From Thiemannella venezuelensis (lineage in GTDB: Bacteria; Actinomycetota; Actinomycetes; Streptosporangiales; Streptosporangiaceae): a stretch of 64,000 bases of DNA. How positions within the stretch are numbered: position 1 is the stretch's first letter; every line of letters begins with the position of its first letter. Positions 1 to 10,422 of this stretch are shown one piece after another. The notes beneath the pieces are model-generated. The model did no database searches, was not told where the DNA came from, and was given only the letters and a program-made list of their open reading frames with translations. The position numbers were made by a program, and so were the translations under genes. The stretch lies in contig NZ_JACHJJ010000015.1 of NCBI RefSeq assembly GCF_014203605.1, positions 142,146 to 206,145 of the forward strand, given 5' to 3'.

Positions 1-37
1 GGGACCGGCGTGCGGACACCGACACAGGAGCGTCAAG

Positions 38-874
38 ATGATCGAGTTCAAGCAGGTGACCAGGCACATCGGCGCCGAGGTGAGCGGCGTCGACCTGCGC
101 AAGCCGCTCTCGGAAGGCGAGGCCGAGGAGATCCGGCGGGGCTGGCTGGAGCACAAGGTGCTCTTCTTCCGCGACCAGCACATCACCGACGAGGAGCACA
201 TCCGCTTCGCCGAGAACTTCGGCACGATCAACCACCCGGCCTTCAAGAAGGACAGCGGCACCCCCATCCACGTCCTCGACCAGACCGACCCCAAGGGCGA
301 GGGCGGCGACGAGTGGCACAGCGACAACACCTTCGAGCCGATCCCGCCCATGGGCTCGCTGCTGCGCTGCGTCCAGCTCCCCAGCGTCGGCGGCGACACC
401 CTCTGGGCCAACGCCTGCATGGCCTACGAGACGCTCTCCCCGGCCATCCAGCGGCTCTGCGAGGAGCTCACCGCCGTCCACGACATCACGGCCTCGATGA
501 AGAAGGCCATCTCCAAGGGCCACGACTTCGACCTGGCCGAGATCCAGGCCAAGTGGCCGCCGATCGAGCGGCCCGTCGTGCGCGTGCACGCCGAGACCGG
601 CCGCAAGGCGCTGTTCGTCAACCGGGCCTCCACCACCCGGCTCGTGCAGCTGTCCGACCGGGAGAACGAGGCGCTGCTGCCGTACCTGATCGACCACATC
701 CGCTCCCCCGAGTACCAGGTCCGGCTCAACTGGCGCCCCGGCACCCTGGCCTTCTGGGACAACCGCAGCACCCAGCACTACGCCGTGGCCGACTACACCG
801 AGCGCCGCCGCATGCACCGGGTCACCATCAACGCCTTCCCCGAGCACCTGGACCCCGAGTACCGGAGCAGCTGA
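38..874 (+). CDS. TauD/TfdA-family Fe(II)/2-oxoglutarate dioxygenase
   Basis: A 278-residue protein of the usual TauD/TfdA length. It carries the facial-triad motif WHSDNTF (His94, Asp96), a distal His in STQHYAV (His247), and an Arg-rich segment just after it that would bind the 2-oxoglutarate carboxylate. The family hydroxylates small sulfonates, aryloxyacids or amino-acid-like substrates in the cytoplasm with Fe(II), O2 and 2-oxoglutarate. The ATG has AGGAG seven bases upstream. No sulfonate transporter or other sulfur gene is next to it, so the substrate cannot be read from context. The next gene starts 49 bp downstream on the same strand but is a DNA helicase and probably unrelated. Confidence 0.9.
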   Translation: MIEFKQVTRHIGAEVSGVDLRKPLSEGEAEEIRRGWLEHKVLFFRDQHITDEEHIRFAENFGTINHPAFKKDSGTPIHVLDQTDPKGEGGDEWHSDNTFEPIPPMGSLLRCVQLPSVGGDTLWANACMAYETLSPAIQRLCEELTAVHDITASMKKAISKGHDFDLAEIQAKWPPIERPVVRVHAETGRKALFVNRASTTRLVQLSDRENEALLPYLIDHIRSPEYQVRLNWRPGTLAFWDNRSTQHYAVADYTERRRMHRVTINAFPEHLDPEYRSS

Positions 875-923
875 AATCCGGCGGCCGGGCGAAACGGTCA
901 CCGGGACCTGATAGCAATGACCG

Positions 924-3008
924 GTGGACGAAGAGCTGATGCTGCGGGAAGAGGCCGAGGAGCGGCTGCGCGCGCTCGCCGGCGAGCACGCCCGGCTGCG
1001 CGACGACCAGTGGTCGGCGATCAAGGCGCTGGTCATGGACCGGCGCCGGGTCCTCGTCGTGCAACGCACCGGGTGGGGGAAGTCGGCGGTCTACTTCATC
1101 GCCACCGCGCTCCTGCGCGAGCTGGGCGAGGGGCCGACCGTCATCGTCTCGCCGCTGCTCGCCCTGATGCGCAACCAGATCGCCGCCGCCGAGCGGGCCG
1201 GCATCCACGCGGTCACCGTCAACTCGGCCAACCCCGAGGAGTGGGAGCAGATCTACGGGCAGGTCGCCGACGGCCTGGTCGACGTGCTGCTGGTCAGCCC
1301 CGAGCGGCTCAACAACCCCGACTTCCGCGACCAGGTCCTGCCCGCGCTGGCCGAGAGCGCGGGCCTGGTCGTGGTGGACGAGGCGCACTGCATCTCCGAC
1401 TGGGGCCACGACTTCCGCCCCGACTACCGGCGGCTGCGCACGCTGTTCGAGGACCTCCCGGAGGGCGTGCCGGTCCTGGCCGCCACCGCGACCGCCAACG
1501 CCCGCGTCACCCGCGACGTCGCCGAGCAACTCGGCGAGGAGACGCTCGTCCTGCGCGGGGCCCTGGAGCGCGAGAGCCTCCACCTGAGCGTGGTACGGCT
1601 GCGCGGCGCCGAACAACGCCTGGCCTGGCTCGCCCAGACCCTGCACGAGCTGCCCGGCTCCGGAATCGTCTACACCCTCACCGTGGCCGCCGCCCAGGAG
1701 ATCGCCGCCTACCTGCGCGAGCAGGAGCACGAGGTGGCCGCCTACTCCGGCCAGACCGAGCAGGCCGAGCGGCTGGCCGCCGAGCAGGCCCTGCTCGACA
1801 ACAAGATCAAGGCGCTGGTCGCCACCTCCGCGCTGGGCATGGGCTTCGACAAGCCCGACCTCGGCTTCGTCGTGCACGTCGGCGCCCCGCAGTCGCCGGT
1901 CGCCTACTACCAGCAGGTCGGCCGGGCCGGGCGCGGGGTGGAACGGGCCGAGGTGATCCTGCTGCCCGGCGCCGAGGACCGCGAGATCTGGGCCTACTTC
2001 GCCTCGCTGGCCTTCCCGCCCGAGCCGGTCGTCCGCACCGTGCTGGCCGCGCTCACCGAGGGCGGGGTGATGTCCACCGCGGCCCTGGAGAACCGCGTCG
2101 ACCTCAGCCGCACCCGTCTGGAGACCATGCTCAAGGTCCTCGACGTGGACGGCGCGGTCCGCCGGGTCAGGGGCGGGTGGGAGGCCACCGGCGAGGAGTG
2201 GGCCTACGACGCCGACCGCTACGCCCGGGTCGCCGCCGAGCGGGAGGCCGAGCAGAAGGCCATGCTCGACTACCTCGACACCCCCGGCTGCCGCGAGGAG
2301 TTCCTCCGCCGCCGTCTGGACGACGACTCCGCCGCGCCCTGCGGGCGCTGCGACAACTGCACCGGCGTGCACCGCTCGCCCGAGGTCGGGGCGGAGGCCG
2401 TGCAGCGCGCGGCCGCGAGCCTGCAGCGGCCGGGTGTGGAGATCGAGCCGCGGCGGCAGTGGCCGACCGGGCTGAGCGACCTCAAGGGCCGGATCAAGCC
2501 CGAGCTGGGCGCCGAGTCCGGCCGGGCGCTGGGCCGCCTCACCGACATCGGCTGGGGCAACCGCCTGCGCGGCCTGCTCGCCGAGGGCGCCCCCGACGGG
2601 CCGGTCCCCGACGACGTGTTCGCCGCCGTGGTCGCGGTGCTGTCGTCGTGGGAGTGGGCCGAGCGCCCGGTCGCCGTGGTCGCGGCGCCCTCGGCCACCC
2701 GGCCGCAGCTCGTCCGGAGCCTGGCCGAGCGGCTGGCCCAGATCGGCCGTCTGTCCTACCTGGGTGATCTGGGCTACCGTGCGGGACCGCCCGGCCGGCA
2801 GTTCAACAGCGCCCAGCGGGTCCAGGCCGTCCGGGCCACCCTCGCGCTGCCGTCGGCCCTGGGCCCGGCGGTCGCCGCGGCGGGCGGCCCGGTCCTGCTC
2901 GTCGACGACCGGGTCGACACCGGCTGGACGATGACCCTGGGCGCCGCCATGCTCCGCCACGCCGGGGCGCCCGCCGTGCTCCCCCTGGCCCTGGCGGTGA
3001 CGAGCTGA
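924..3008 (+). CDS. RecQ-family DNA helicase with C-terminal phosphoribosyltransferase-like segment
   Basis: A 694-residue superfamily 2 helicase. It shows Walker A VQRTGWGKSA (Lys53), the RecQ-specific motif DEAHCISDWGHDFRPDY (Asp152-His155), a second RecA-like lobe with motif VI QQVGRAGRG, and a shortened zinc-binding cluster PCGRCDNC. Beyond this the protein continues for over 200 residues and ends in LLVDDRVDTGWT (about residues 658-669). That motif matches the PRPP-loop pattern of type I phosphoribosyltransferases. The expected role is ATP-driven 3'-5' DNA unwinding in recombination or repair. The tail may bind nucleotide, as no full PRTase fold was verified. GTG at 924 has no clear ribosome-binding site; ATG at 939 is an alternative. 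Confidence 0.88.
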   Translation: MDEELMLREEAEERLRALAGEHARLRDDQWSAIKALVMDRRRVLVVQRTGWGKSAVYFIATALLRELGEGPTVIVSPLLALMRNQIAAAERAGIHAVTVNSANPEEWEQIYGQVADGLVDVLLVSPERLNNPDFRDQVLPALAESAGLVVVDEAHCISDWGHDFRPDYRRLRTLFEDLPEGVPVLAATATANARVTRDVAEQLGEETLVLRGALERESLHLSVVRLRGAEQRLAWLAQTLHELPGSGIVYTLTVAAAQEIAAYLREQEHEVAAYSGQTEQAERLAAEQALLDNKIKALVATSALGMGFDKPDLGFVVHVGAPQSPVAYYQQVGRAGRGVERAEVILLPGAEDREIWAYFASLAFPPEPVVRTVLAALTEGGVMSTAALENRVDLSRTRLETMLKVLDVDGAVRRVRGGWEATGEEWAYDADRYARVAAEREAEQKAMLDYLDTPGCREEFLRRRLDDDSAAPCGRCDNCTGVHRSPEVGAEAVQRAAASLQRPGVEIEPRRQWPTGLSDLKGRIKPELGAESGRALGRLTDIGWGNRLRGLLAEGAPDGPVPDDVFAAVVAVLSSWEWAERPVAVVAAPSATRPQLVRSLAERLAQIGRLSYLGDLGYRAGPPGRQFNSAQRVQAVRATLALPSALGPAVAAAGGPVLLVDDRVDTGWTMTLGAAMLRHAGAPAVLPLALAVTS

Positions 3009-3063
3009 CCACCCCCAGGCCGAGCCGCTGATAGGAGCGTGACCGGCGGGGTAGGCGGGCGGT

Positions 3064-3207
3064 ATGAGCGACACCGAACGTGACGACAGCTGGGTGCCGG
3101 ACCCCGATGCCCCCGCCGACCAGCGGATGGAGGACACCGTCGGCAGCGCGGGCTCGCCGCTGGAGACGTCCTACCCGGACGCTTCTATGCAGATTCAATC
3201 TACATAG
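3064..3207 (+). CDS. Small acidic hypothetical protein (47 aa)
   Basis: A short open frame from ATG 3064 to TAG 3207. It encodes an acidic, Asp/Pro-rich 47-residue peptide (begins MSDTERDDSWVPDPDAPAD) with no transmembrane segment and no recognised domain. The composition resembles the short N-terminally acidic proteins (for example DUF5709-like) that actinomycetes encode, but the match is too loose to name. Its last eight codons (from TCTATGCAGATT) are AT-rich compared with the rest, and the stop is immediately followed by an ATG that opens a truncated ATPase remnant. The true 3' end may therefore have been altered by the rearrangement that cut that gene. Confidence 0.4.
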   Translation: MSDTERDDSWVPDPDAPADQRMEDTVGSAGSPLETSYPDASMQIQST

Positions 3208-3306
3208 ATGGGAATCGAAATGGCGCGTGGTTTCGTCGGACGTGAGAGCGAACTCGATCTCCTGCGCAAGCGGTTGGACCGGGTCGCCGCGTCGGGGGCG
3301 GGGAGG
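3208..3306 (+). pseudogene. 5' fragment of a DUF234/archaeal-type P-loop ATPase
   Basis: ATG 3208 (or ATG 3220) opens about 33 codons reading MARGFVGRESELDLLRKRL and DRVAASGAG. That is the typical N-terminus of archaeal-ATPase/DUF234-type proteins (F-V-G-R-E-x-E-L), which normally continue straight into a Walker A motif. Here the similarity stops near 3300 and the sequence runs into the 3' end of the convergent TetR gene (stop at 3324). No P-loop follows in any frame. I interpret it as a gene remnant left by a deletion. Family membership is from memory of the motif and rests on a short match. Confidence 0.45.
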
Positions 3307-3323
3307 CCGCCGGCGCCGGTCCG

Positions 3324-3935
3324 TCAGCTACGGGTCTGCGCGTGCTCGTCCTTCCCCGGAGCCAGCCAGCTCGCGGTCAGCTCGCGCAGGCCCTCGCACC
3401 AGCGGGTGCGTTCCTGCCCGGCGGCGACCGCGTCGGCCGCGGCGTGCAGCGCCGCGAACAGCAGCTCGGCCGCGACGTCCGGGTCCACCGGTCGCAGCGC
3501 GCCTTCCTCGGCGCCGCGGCGGATGATGCGGGCGAGCAGCGTGGTGGCCGAGCGCTTGTCGTCGACGGGGCTCAGGGCTGCGGAGGAGTGGAAGACCGCC
3601 TGGTGGAGCTTGCCGCAGTCGACCGTGAAGCTGACGAAGCGGTCGATCTCCGCCTCCAGGACCGCCCACCAGTCCTGGGGGGTTCCGGCGCTCAGCCGGT
3701 CCCGCAGTGGGGCGCCGTAGTCGTCCATCAGCCGGTCGCGCACCGCGGCCAGCATGTCCTCCCAGGATGGGAAGTAGACGTAGAACGTGCCCTTGGCCGT
3801 ACCCGCCGCGGCCGTGACCGCCGCGGCGCGGTTGACGGGTTCGCCGTGCTCCCGCAGCACGCGGATCGCGGCGTCGATCAACTCGGTGCGCCGCTCGTCC
3901 GGCGAGAGCCTGCGGCGGGTACGGGGTTCGCTCAC
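3324..3935 (-). CDS. TetR-family transcriptional regulator
   Basis: A 203-residue one-component repressor. The N-terminal helix-turn-helix covers about residues 15-60, with the recognition region GTAKGTFYVYFPSWEDML typical of TetR proteins. The C-terminal ligand domain is all-helical. The GTG start lies 11 bp downstream of the VOC-family gene, so the two form an operon with the regulator second. A large palindrome made of two TGACCT-N-AGGTCA units lies just ahead of that operon (4404-4444) and is the obvious operator, implying autoregulation together with the VOC enzyme. The ligand is unknown; VOC partners often handle electrophiles or antibiotics. Confidence 0.9.
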   Translation of the reverse strand: MSEPRTRRRLSPDERRTELIDAAIRVLREHGEPVNRAAAVTAAAGTAKGTFYVYFPSWEDMLAAVRDRLMDDYGAPLRDRLSAGTPQDWWAVLEAEIDRFVSFTVDCGKLHQAVFHSSAALSPVDDKRSATTLLARIIRRGAEEGALRPVDPDVAAELLFAALHAAADAVAAGQERTRWCEGLRELTASWLAPGKDEHAQTRS

Positions 3936-3946
3936 ATCGGCCGAGA

Positions 3947-4372
3947 TTAGAGCATCGCCTGCTTCACCCCCTCCGGAAGGCCGTAGATCTGGAACACGTA
4001 GCCGTCGGGGTCCCGGACGAACGCCGAGGGGATGCCGGGCGGGATCGTCTCACGGTTGACCAGCTCGGCGCCGGCGTCGAGCACCTGCTCCAGGGCAGTG
4101 TCGAACCGCCCGATGTCGGCGACCTCGAAGCCGAAGTGGTCGATGCCGCCGATCTTCCCGACCCGCTCCCGGTCGGCCTCGAACTCGACGGGAACGGACT
4201 CCTCGCTCACCGTGAACATGTCCCCGCCTCCCGGCGTGACCATGATGATCATCTTGCCGTCGAACTTGTCGACCACCCGGCGCATCTCCAGCGCCTGGCC
4301 ATAGAAAGCCGCGGCCCGCTCGGCGTCGCTCACCCGCAGGTGAAGGTGGCGCACTCCGGAGAACATGGACAT
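3947..4372 (-). CDS. VOC (glyoxalase/dioxygenase superfamily) protein
   Basis: A 141-residue single-module vicinal-oxygen-chelate protein. It has paired beta-alpha-beta-beta-beta units: HLHLRVSDAERAAAFYGQAL at the N-terminus, and GIDHFGFEVADI, AFVRDPDGYVFQIYG at the C-terminus. Candidate metal ligands are the first-strand His, the His of IDHFGF and the Glu/Asp positions near the end. Members isomerise, cleave or bind small molecules and usually act as dimers. It is the first gene of a two-gene operon with a TetR regulator and has a strong palindromic operator 31 bp upstream of its start, so it is probably induced by its own substrate. ATG 4372 is used; ATG 4366 is an in-frame alternative. Confidence 0.88.
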   Translation of the reverse strand: MSMFSGVRHLHLRVSDAERAAAFYGQALEMRRVVDKFDGKMIIMVTPGGGDMFTVSEESVPVEFEADRERVGKIGGIDHFGFEVADIGRFDTALEQVLDAGAELVNRETIPPGIPSAFVRDPDGYVFQIYGLPEGVKQAML

Positions 4373-4403
4373 GTGAAGATCCTTTCCTTGTGTGGACCGG
4401 CCA

Positions 4404-4444
4404 CTAATGACCTCAGGTCAATAATATTGACCTGAGGTCATTAG
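4404..4444. promoter_or_regulatory. 41-bp palindromic double TetR operator
   Basis: Seen directly: the left arm CTAATGACCTCAGGTCAATA (4404-4423) and the right arm 4425-4444 are exact reverse complements around a single A at 4424. Inside are two 13-bp palindromes, TGACCTCAGGTCA (4408-4420) and TGACCTGAGGTCA (4428-4440), with centres 20 bp apart, about two helical turns. That geometry suits two TetR dimers side by side. The site lies 31 bp upstream of the VOC gene start, overlapping its likely promoter. Confidence 0.85.
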
Positions 4445-4585
4445 TCAATGAGGAGTCCTGCCCCGAACGGGATGGGGTTCCGGCGCGATCACCCGTCGCA
4501 CATGCCGAGGGCGGAGCATCCGGCCACCGGTACGAGCCGGAACGTCACCGGGCTCGCGGAGGCGCGGACCGCAGAACGGCCACAG

Positions 4586-4613
4586 GCGCGGACGGCGTGC
4601 TCGCCGTCCGCGC
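4586..4613 (-). terminator. Hairpin terminator after the PfkB-family kinase gene
   Basis: A perfect 12-bp stem, GCGCGGACGGCG / CGCCGTCCGCGC, with a TGCT loop, lies about 30 bp past the stop of the minus-strand kinase gene. There is no T-tract, which is common for actinomycete terminators. Confidence 0.6.
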
Positions 4614-4642
4614 AGAACCAGGCAGTGACCTGCCGGAGGGTG

Positions 4643-5536
4643 TCAGAGGCGGGGGCGGGCGCCGAGGTGGGCGATGGCCTTGGCGGCCAGGCGGTTGCCG
4701 GCGGCCAGCGACTCGGCCGGGGGCTTGCCCTCCAGCCAGGCCGGAAGGAAGCCCGCGGTGAAGGCGTCACCGGCGCCGGTGCCGTCGACCACGCGCTCCA
4801 CCGGCTCGGCCGGGGCCTTGACCGGCTCGCTGCGGCTGTTGGTGTACCACAGCGCGCCCTCGTCGTTGAGCTTGATCACGACCTGCGGGAACCAGGCGGT
4901 GAGCACCTTGGCGGCGGCGGCGGGGTCGTCTCGGCCGGTCAGGACCTTGGCCTGGTCGGCGTTGGCGAACAGCAGCTTGGCGTTCTGGGTCCACTCCAGG
5001 AACGGCTCGGCGCCGGTGCGCTCCAGCGGGGCCGAGGAGGAGCAGTCGACCGAGATGGACATCCCCGCCCGGCGGGCCGTCTCCAGGGCGGCGAGACCGG
5101 CCTCGCGGGAGCCCTCGTTGATCAGGGTGTAACCCGAGACGTGCAGGTGGCCGCCCTGGGAGAACAGGTCGCGGGGCAGGTCCTCGGGCGACAGCGCCGC
5201 GTTGGCGCCGGGGTCGGAGAGCATGGTGCGCTCACCCTTGTGGGTGACGAGCACGACGCAGGTGCCGGTGGGACGCTCGGGGTCCATGACGAGACGGGCG
5301 TCAACGCCGTAGCCCATGAGCTCCATGTCGCGGTTGCGGCCGGTGATGTCGGCGCCCCGGCGGCCGATGAAGGCCACCTCCGCGCCCTCCACGGCGAGCC
5401 AGGAGGCGATGTTGGCCCCCGACCCGCCGCCGTGCATGGTGACGACGGCCGGTGTGTCGCTGGCCCTGGCCAGCGGGTAGCGAGCCCGCGCGACCGCGTC
5501 GGTCATGAGATCGCCCACCACGACCACCCGCGTCAT
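4643..5536 (-). CDS. PfkB-family carbohydrate/nucleoside kinase
   Basis: A 297-residue ribokinase-fold kinase. It has the N-terminal substrate-binding segment HGGGSGANIASWLA (about residues 35-48) and the C-terminal anion-hole and catalytic motif DGTGAGDAFTAGF, with Asp257 as the predicted base. The family phosphorylates sugars, nucleosides or their derivatives in the cytoplasm using ATP. The gene stands alone: no transporter, isomerase or regulator shares its strand nearby, so the substrate is not deducible. It diverges from the acetyltransferase gene at 5714. A perfect hairpin follows its stop. ATG 5536 is used, with a weak GGTGG-type ribosome-binding site. Confidence 0.85.
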   Translation of the reverse strand: MTRVVVVGDLMTDAVARARYPLARASDTPAVVTMHGGGSGANIASWLAVEGAEVAFIGRRGADITGRNRDMELMGYGVDARLVMDPERPTGTCVVLVTHKGERTMLSDPGANAALSPEDLPRDLFSQGGHLHVSGYTLINEGSREAGLAALETARRAGMSISVDCSSSAPLERTGAEPFLEWTQNAKLLFANADQAKVLTGRDDPAAAAKVLTAWFPQVVIKLNDEGALWYTNSRSEPVKAPAEPVERVVDGTGAGDAFTAGFLPAWLEGKPPAESLAAGNRLAAKAIAHLGARPRL

Positions 5537-5700
5537 GATGCCACCACCTTGCTGCCTTCGATGCCGACGTGCTTATGGAGCCGCCAAAAACCTAACAGTT
5601 TCCGGCCAGGCTAGGGGGCCCGGATCCGAGACCGGGGCATAGTCGATGCACAAGCGTTGTGTGAACCCATCCGGTTGGTCCCGCATGTGGGATTCACGTC

Positions 5701-5706
5701 TACTCT
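5701..5706 (+). promoter_or_regulatory. Candidate -10 element for leaderless transcript of the GNAT/ACS gene
   Basis: TACTCT lies exactly seven bases before GTG 5714, so transcription would begin at the start codon. The -35 is unclear (TTGGTC at 5675 gives a long 20-bp spacer). There is no Shine-Dalgarno sequence ahead of this GTG. Confidence 0.4.
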
Positions 5707-5713
5707 CGGGACT

Positions 5714-8371
<2,658 letters not shown>

Positions 8372-8396
8372 CGGTCCGCCCGGCGGCGCCGGCGGT

Positions 8397-8417
8397 CCGC
8401 CCGGCCCCTCCGGGCGG
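8397..8417 (+). terminator. Hairpin downstream of the GNAT/ACS gene
   Basis: An 8-bp stem, CCGCCCGG / CCGGGCGG, with a 5-base loop lies 26 bp past the stop. It has no T-run. Confidence 0.4.
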
Positions 8418-8484
8418 ATCAGCCGACGGCGGACCTCGCGGCGCCATGGTGAAACAGGCCCCCCGGACAGGGCAGGATGGACCC

Positions 8485-9075
8485 ATGAGGGAAACCCGAC
8501 TCTCGGCCGCCGGCCTGCGCGACGCGATCGACCGCAGTGGCTACTACCCCGACCTGGTCGCCGACGCGGTCGAATCCGCCCTGGGCAAGGAGCAGGTGGG
8601 CGCCTACGTGGTGCACCACGAGGCCACCTTCGACCCGGCCATGGAGGTGCGCAGGCACGTCACCGTGCTGGTGCTCTCGCCCACCCGGCTGCTGGTCTGC
8701 CACACCGACGAGCACCCGGCGGTGGAGGGGGTCTCGGCCTCGCACGCCTCCACGACCACCGAGGCCGTGCGGTTGAGCCGGATCCAGTCCGTGGCGGTCA
8801 CCCGGGTCGTCCCCGACCCCGCCTCCTACGTGCCGGGCGTGCCGCCCACGGAGGTCACGCTCACCATCGGCTGGGGCGCGATCTCCCACGTCGACCTGGA
8901 GCCCGCCACCTGCGGCGACGAGAACTGCGACGCCGACCACGGATACACCGGCGCCATCACGGCCGACGACCTCTCCCTGCGGGTGAGCGAGGCGGCCGAC
9001 GGACCCGAGGCCGTCTCCCACGTGCTGGCCTTCGCCAAGGCACTGTCGGAGGCCACCGCCCGCGCCGCCTCATGA
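8485..9075 (+). CDS. DUF5998 family protein
   Basis: A 196-residue soluble protein with no signal peptide or membrane segment. From memory it matches the actinobacterial DUF5998 family, which commonly sits next to an alkaline-phosphatase-superfamily gene as it does here (64 bp downstream). The middle is beta-rich (VTVLVLSPTRLLVCHTDEH, TEVTLTIGWGAISHVDLEP). There is a small Cys/His cluster, CGDENCDADHGYTG, that could bind a metal. Function is unknown. ATG 8485 is chosen because an upstream ATG is out of frame. Spacing suggests cotranscription with the phosphodiesterase gene. Confidence 0.75.
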   Translation: MRETRLSAAGLRDAIDRSGYYPDLVADAVESALGKEQVGAYVVHHEATFDPAMEVRRHVTVLVLSPTRLLVCHTDEHPAVEGVSASHASTTTEAVRLSRIQSVAVTRVVPDPASYVPGVPPTEVTLTIGWGAISHVDLEPATCGDENCDADHGYTGAITADDLSLRVSEAADGPEAVSHVLAFAKALSEATARAAS

Positions 9076-9139
9076 CCGAGCTTGTCGAGGTCGTCAATAG
9101 ACACAGCAGCTTGGTCAGGCGGCCGACGAAGGAGGGCGC

Positions 9140-10255
9140 ATGACCCCCCTCGTCCCGGCGTACGGCGAGGCCTCGCTCGCCGACCTGTCCGCCTCGCTCC
9201 TGGCCGTGCTGGGGATGGACTCCCCCAACCCGCTCGGGCTCGCCCCCGTCGAGCGGGTCCTGCTCTTCCTGGTCGACGGCCTCGGCGCGGAACTGCTGCG
9301 CGCCCATCCGGAGCGGGCCCCGTTCCTGTCCTCCCGGCTCGGCCGGACGCTCACCGCGGGCTTCCCCGCCACCACCGCGACCAGCCTGGGCACGCTCGGC
9401 ACCGCGCTCACCCCGGGCGAGCACGGCATGCTGGGCTACCAGGTCGCCGCGCCCGGCACCGGCCACCTGTTCAACTGCCTGCGCTGGACCACCCCCGGAG
9501 AGCCGATCGAGCCCGAGGACTGGCAGCCCGCCCCGACCGTCTTCGAGCGGGCGGCGGCGGCCGGGATCGCCGTCGGCTACGTCGGCCCCGCCTACTTCGA
9601 GGGCACCGGGTTCAACCAGGCCGTCTACCGGGGCGTGCGGTTCGTCGGCGCCGACGAGGTCGACGACCGGATCGAGGGGGTCCGCCGAGCCCTCGCCGAG
9701 CCCCGCGCCCACGTGACGGTCTACTACGGCGACCTCGACTCCGCCGGGCACCAGAGCGGTTGGGGCGGCCCGGCCTGGCTCGACCAGCTCGCCCGGGTGG
9801 ACCGGATGGCCGAGCGGCTGGCCGGCGTCCTCCCGCCCGGCTCGGCGATGTACGTCACCGCCGACCACGGCATGATCAACGCTGCCGAACGCGTCGACGC
9901 CGACGCCGTCCCCGAGCTGCGCGAAGGCGTCGCGCTGCTCGGCGGCGAGGCCAGGGCCCGGCACGTCTACGCCGCGCCCGGGGCCGCCGGGGCCGTGCTG
10001 GAGACCTGGCGCGGCCTGCTGGACGGGAAGGCGTGGGCGGTCTCCCGCGAGGAGGCCGTCGACTCCGGCTGGTTCGGGCCGCGGGTGCGCGATACGTGGC
10101 TGCCGAGGATCGGCGACGTGGTCGCCGTGCCGTACACCGACGCCGTCATCATCGCTTCGGAGGCCGAGCCGAAGGAATCGTCGTTCGTCGGCTACCACGG
10201 CTCGCTGACCCCCGCCGAGCAGTACGTCCCCCTGCTGGAGGTGAGCACCCGCTGA
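9140..10255 (+). CDS. Alkaline-phosphatase-superfamily phosphodiesterase/nucleotide pyrophosphatase
   Basis: A 371-residue type I phosphodiesterase. Metal ligands and nucleophile are all visible: the first Asp in LFLVDGLG, the Thr nucleophile in GFPATTATSLGTL, the YYGDLDSAGHQSG segment, ADHGM, and a distal His in GYHGSLTP. The fold needs two zinc ions and hydrolyses phosphodiester or pyrophosphate bonds. No signal peptide is seen, so it is predicted cytoplasmic. A strong ribosome-binding site (GGAGGG) precedes ATG 9140. It follows the DUF5998 gene closely. The substrate is not known. Confidence 0.85.
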   Translation: MTPLVPAYGEASLADLSASLLAVLGMDSPNPLGLAPVERVLLFLVDGLGAELLRAHPERAPFLSSRLGRTLTAGFPATTATSLGTLGTALTPGEHGMLGYQVAAPGTGHLFNCLRWTTPGEPIEPEDWQPAPTVFERAAAAGIAVGYVGPAYFEGTGFNQAVYRGVRFVGADEVDDRIEGVRRALAEPRAHVTVYYGDLDSAGHQSGWGGPAWLDQLARVDRMAERLAGVLPPGSAMYVTADHGMINAAERVDADAVPELREGVALLGGEARARHVYAAPGAAGAVLETWRGLLDGKAWAVSREEAVDSGWFGPRVRDTWLPRIGDVVAVPYTDAVIIASEAEPKESSFVGYHGSLTPAEQYVPLLEVSTR

Positions 10256-10422
10256 CCCCGTCCCCGCCTCCGCTCCCGCGCGGTGGGCGGCGGCGCGGCG
10301 TCCGAGGGCCGGGCCGGATGATCGGCGGCGGCTTCTACGATGGGGGCGCCGGGGGCCGAGCACCCGGTCCGTCCTGCCCGTCATGGAGACCGCCCGGGGC
10401 GGTCACACGCTGAGGAGTCACG

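Noticed and set aside
10383..10402. Riboswitch-like hairpin ahead of the sulfurtransferase gene
   Set aside because: A short GACCGCC/GGCGGTC stem is expected by chance in this GC-rich DNA, and no known aptamer core is visible.
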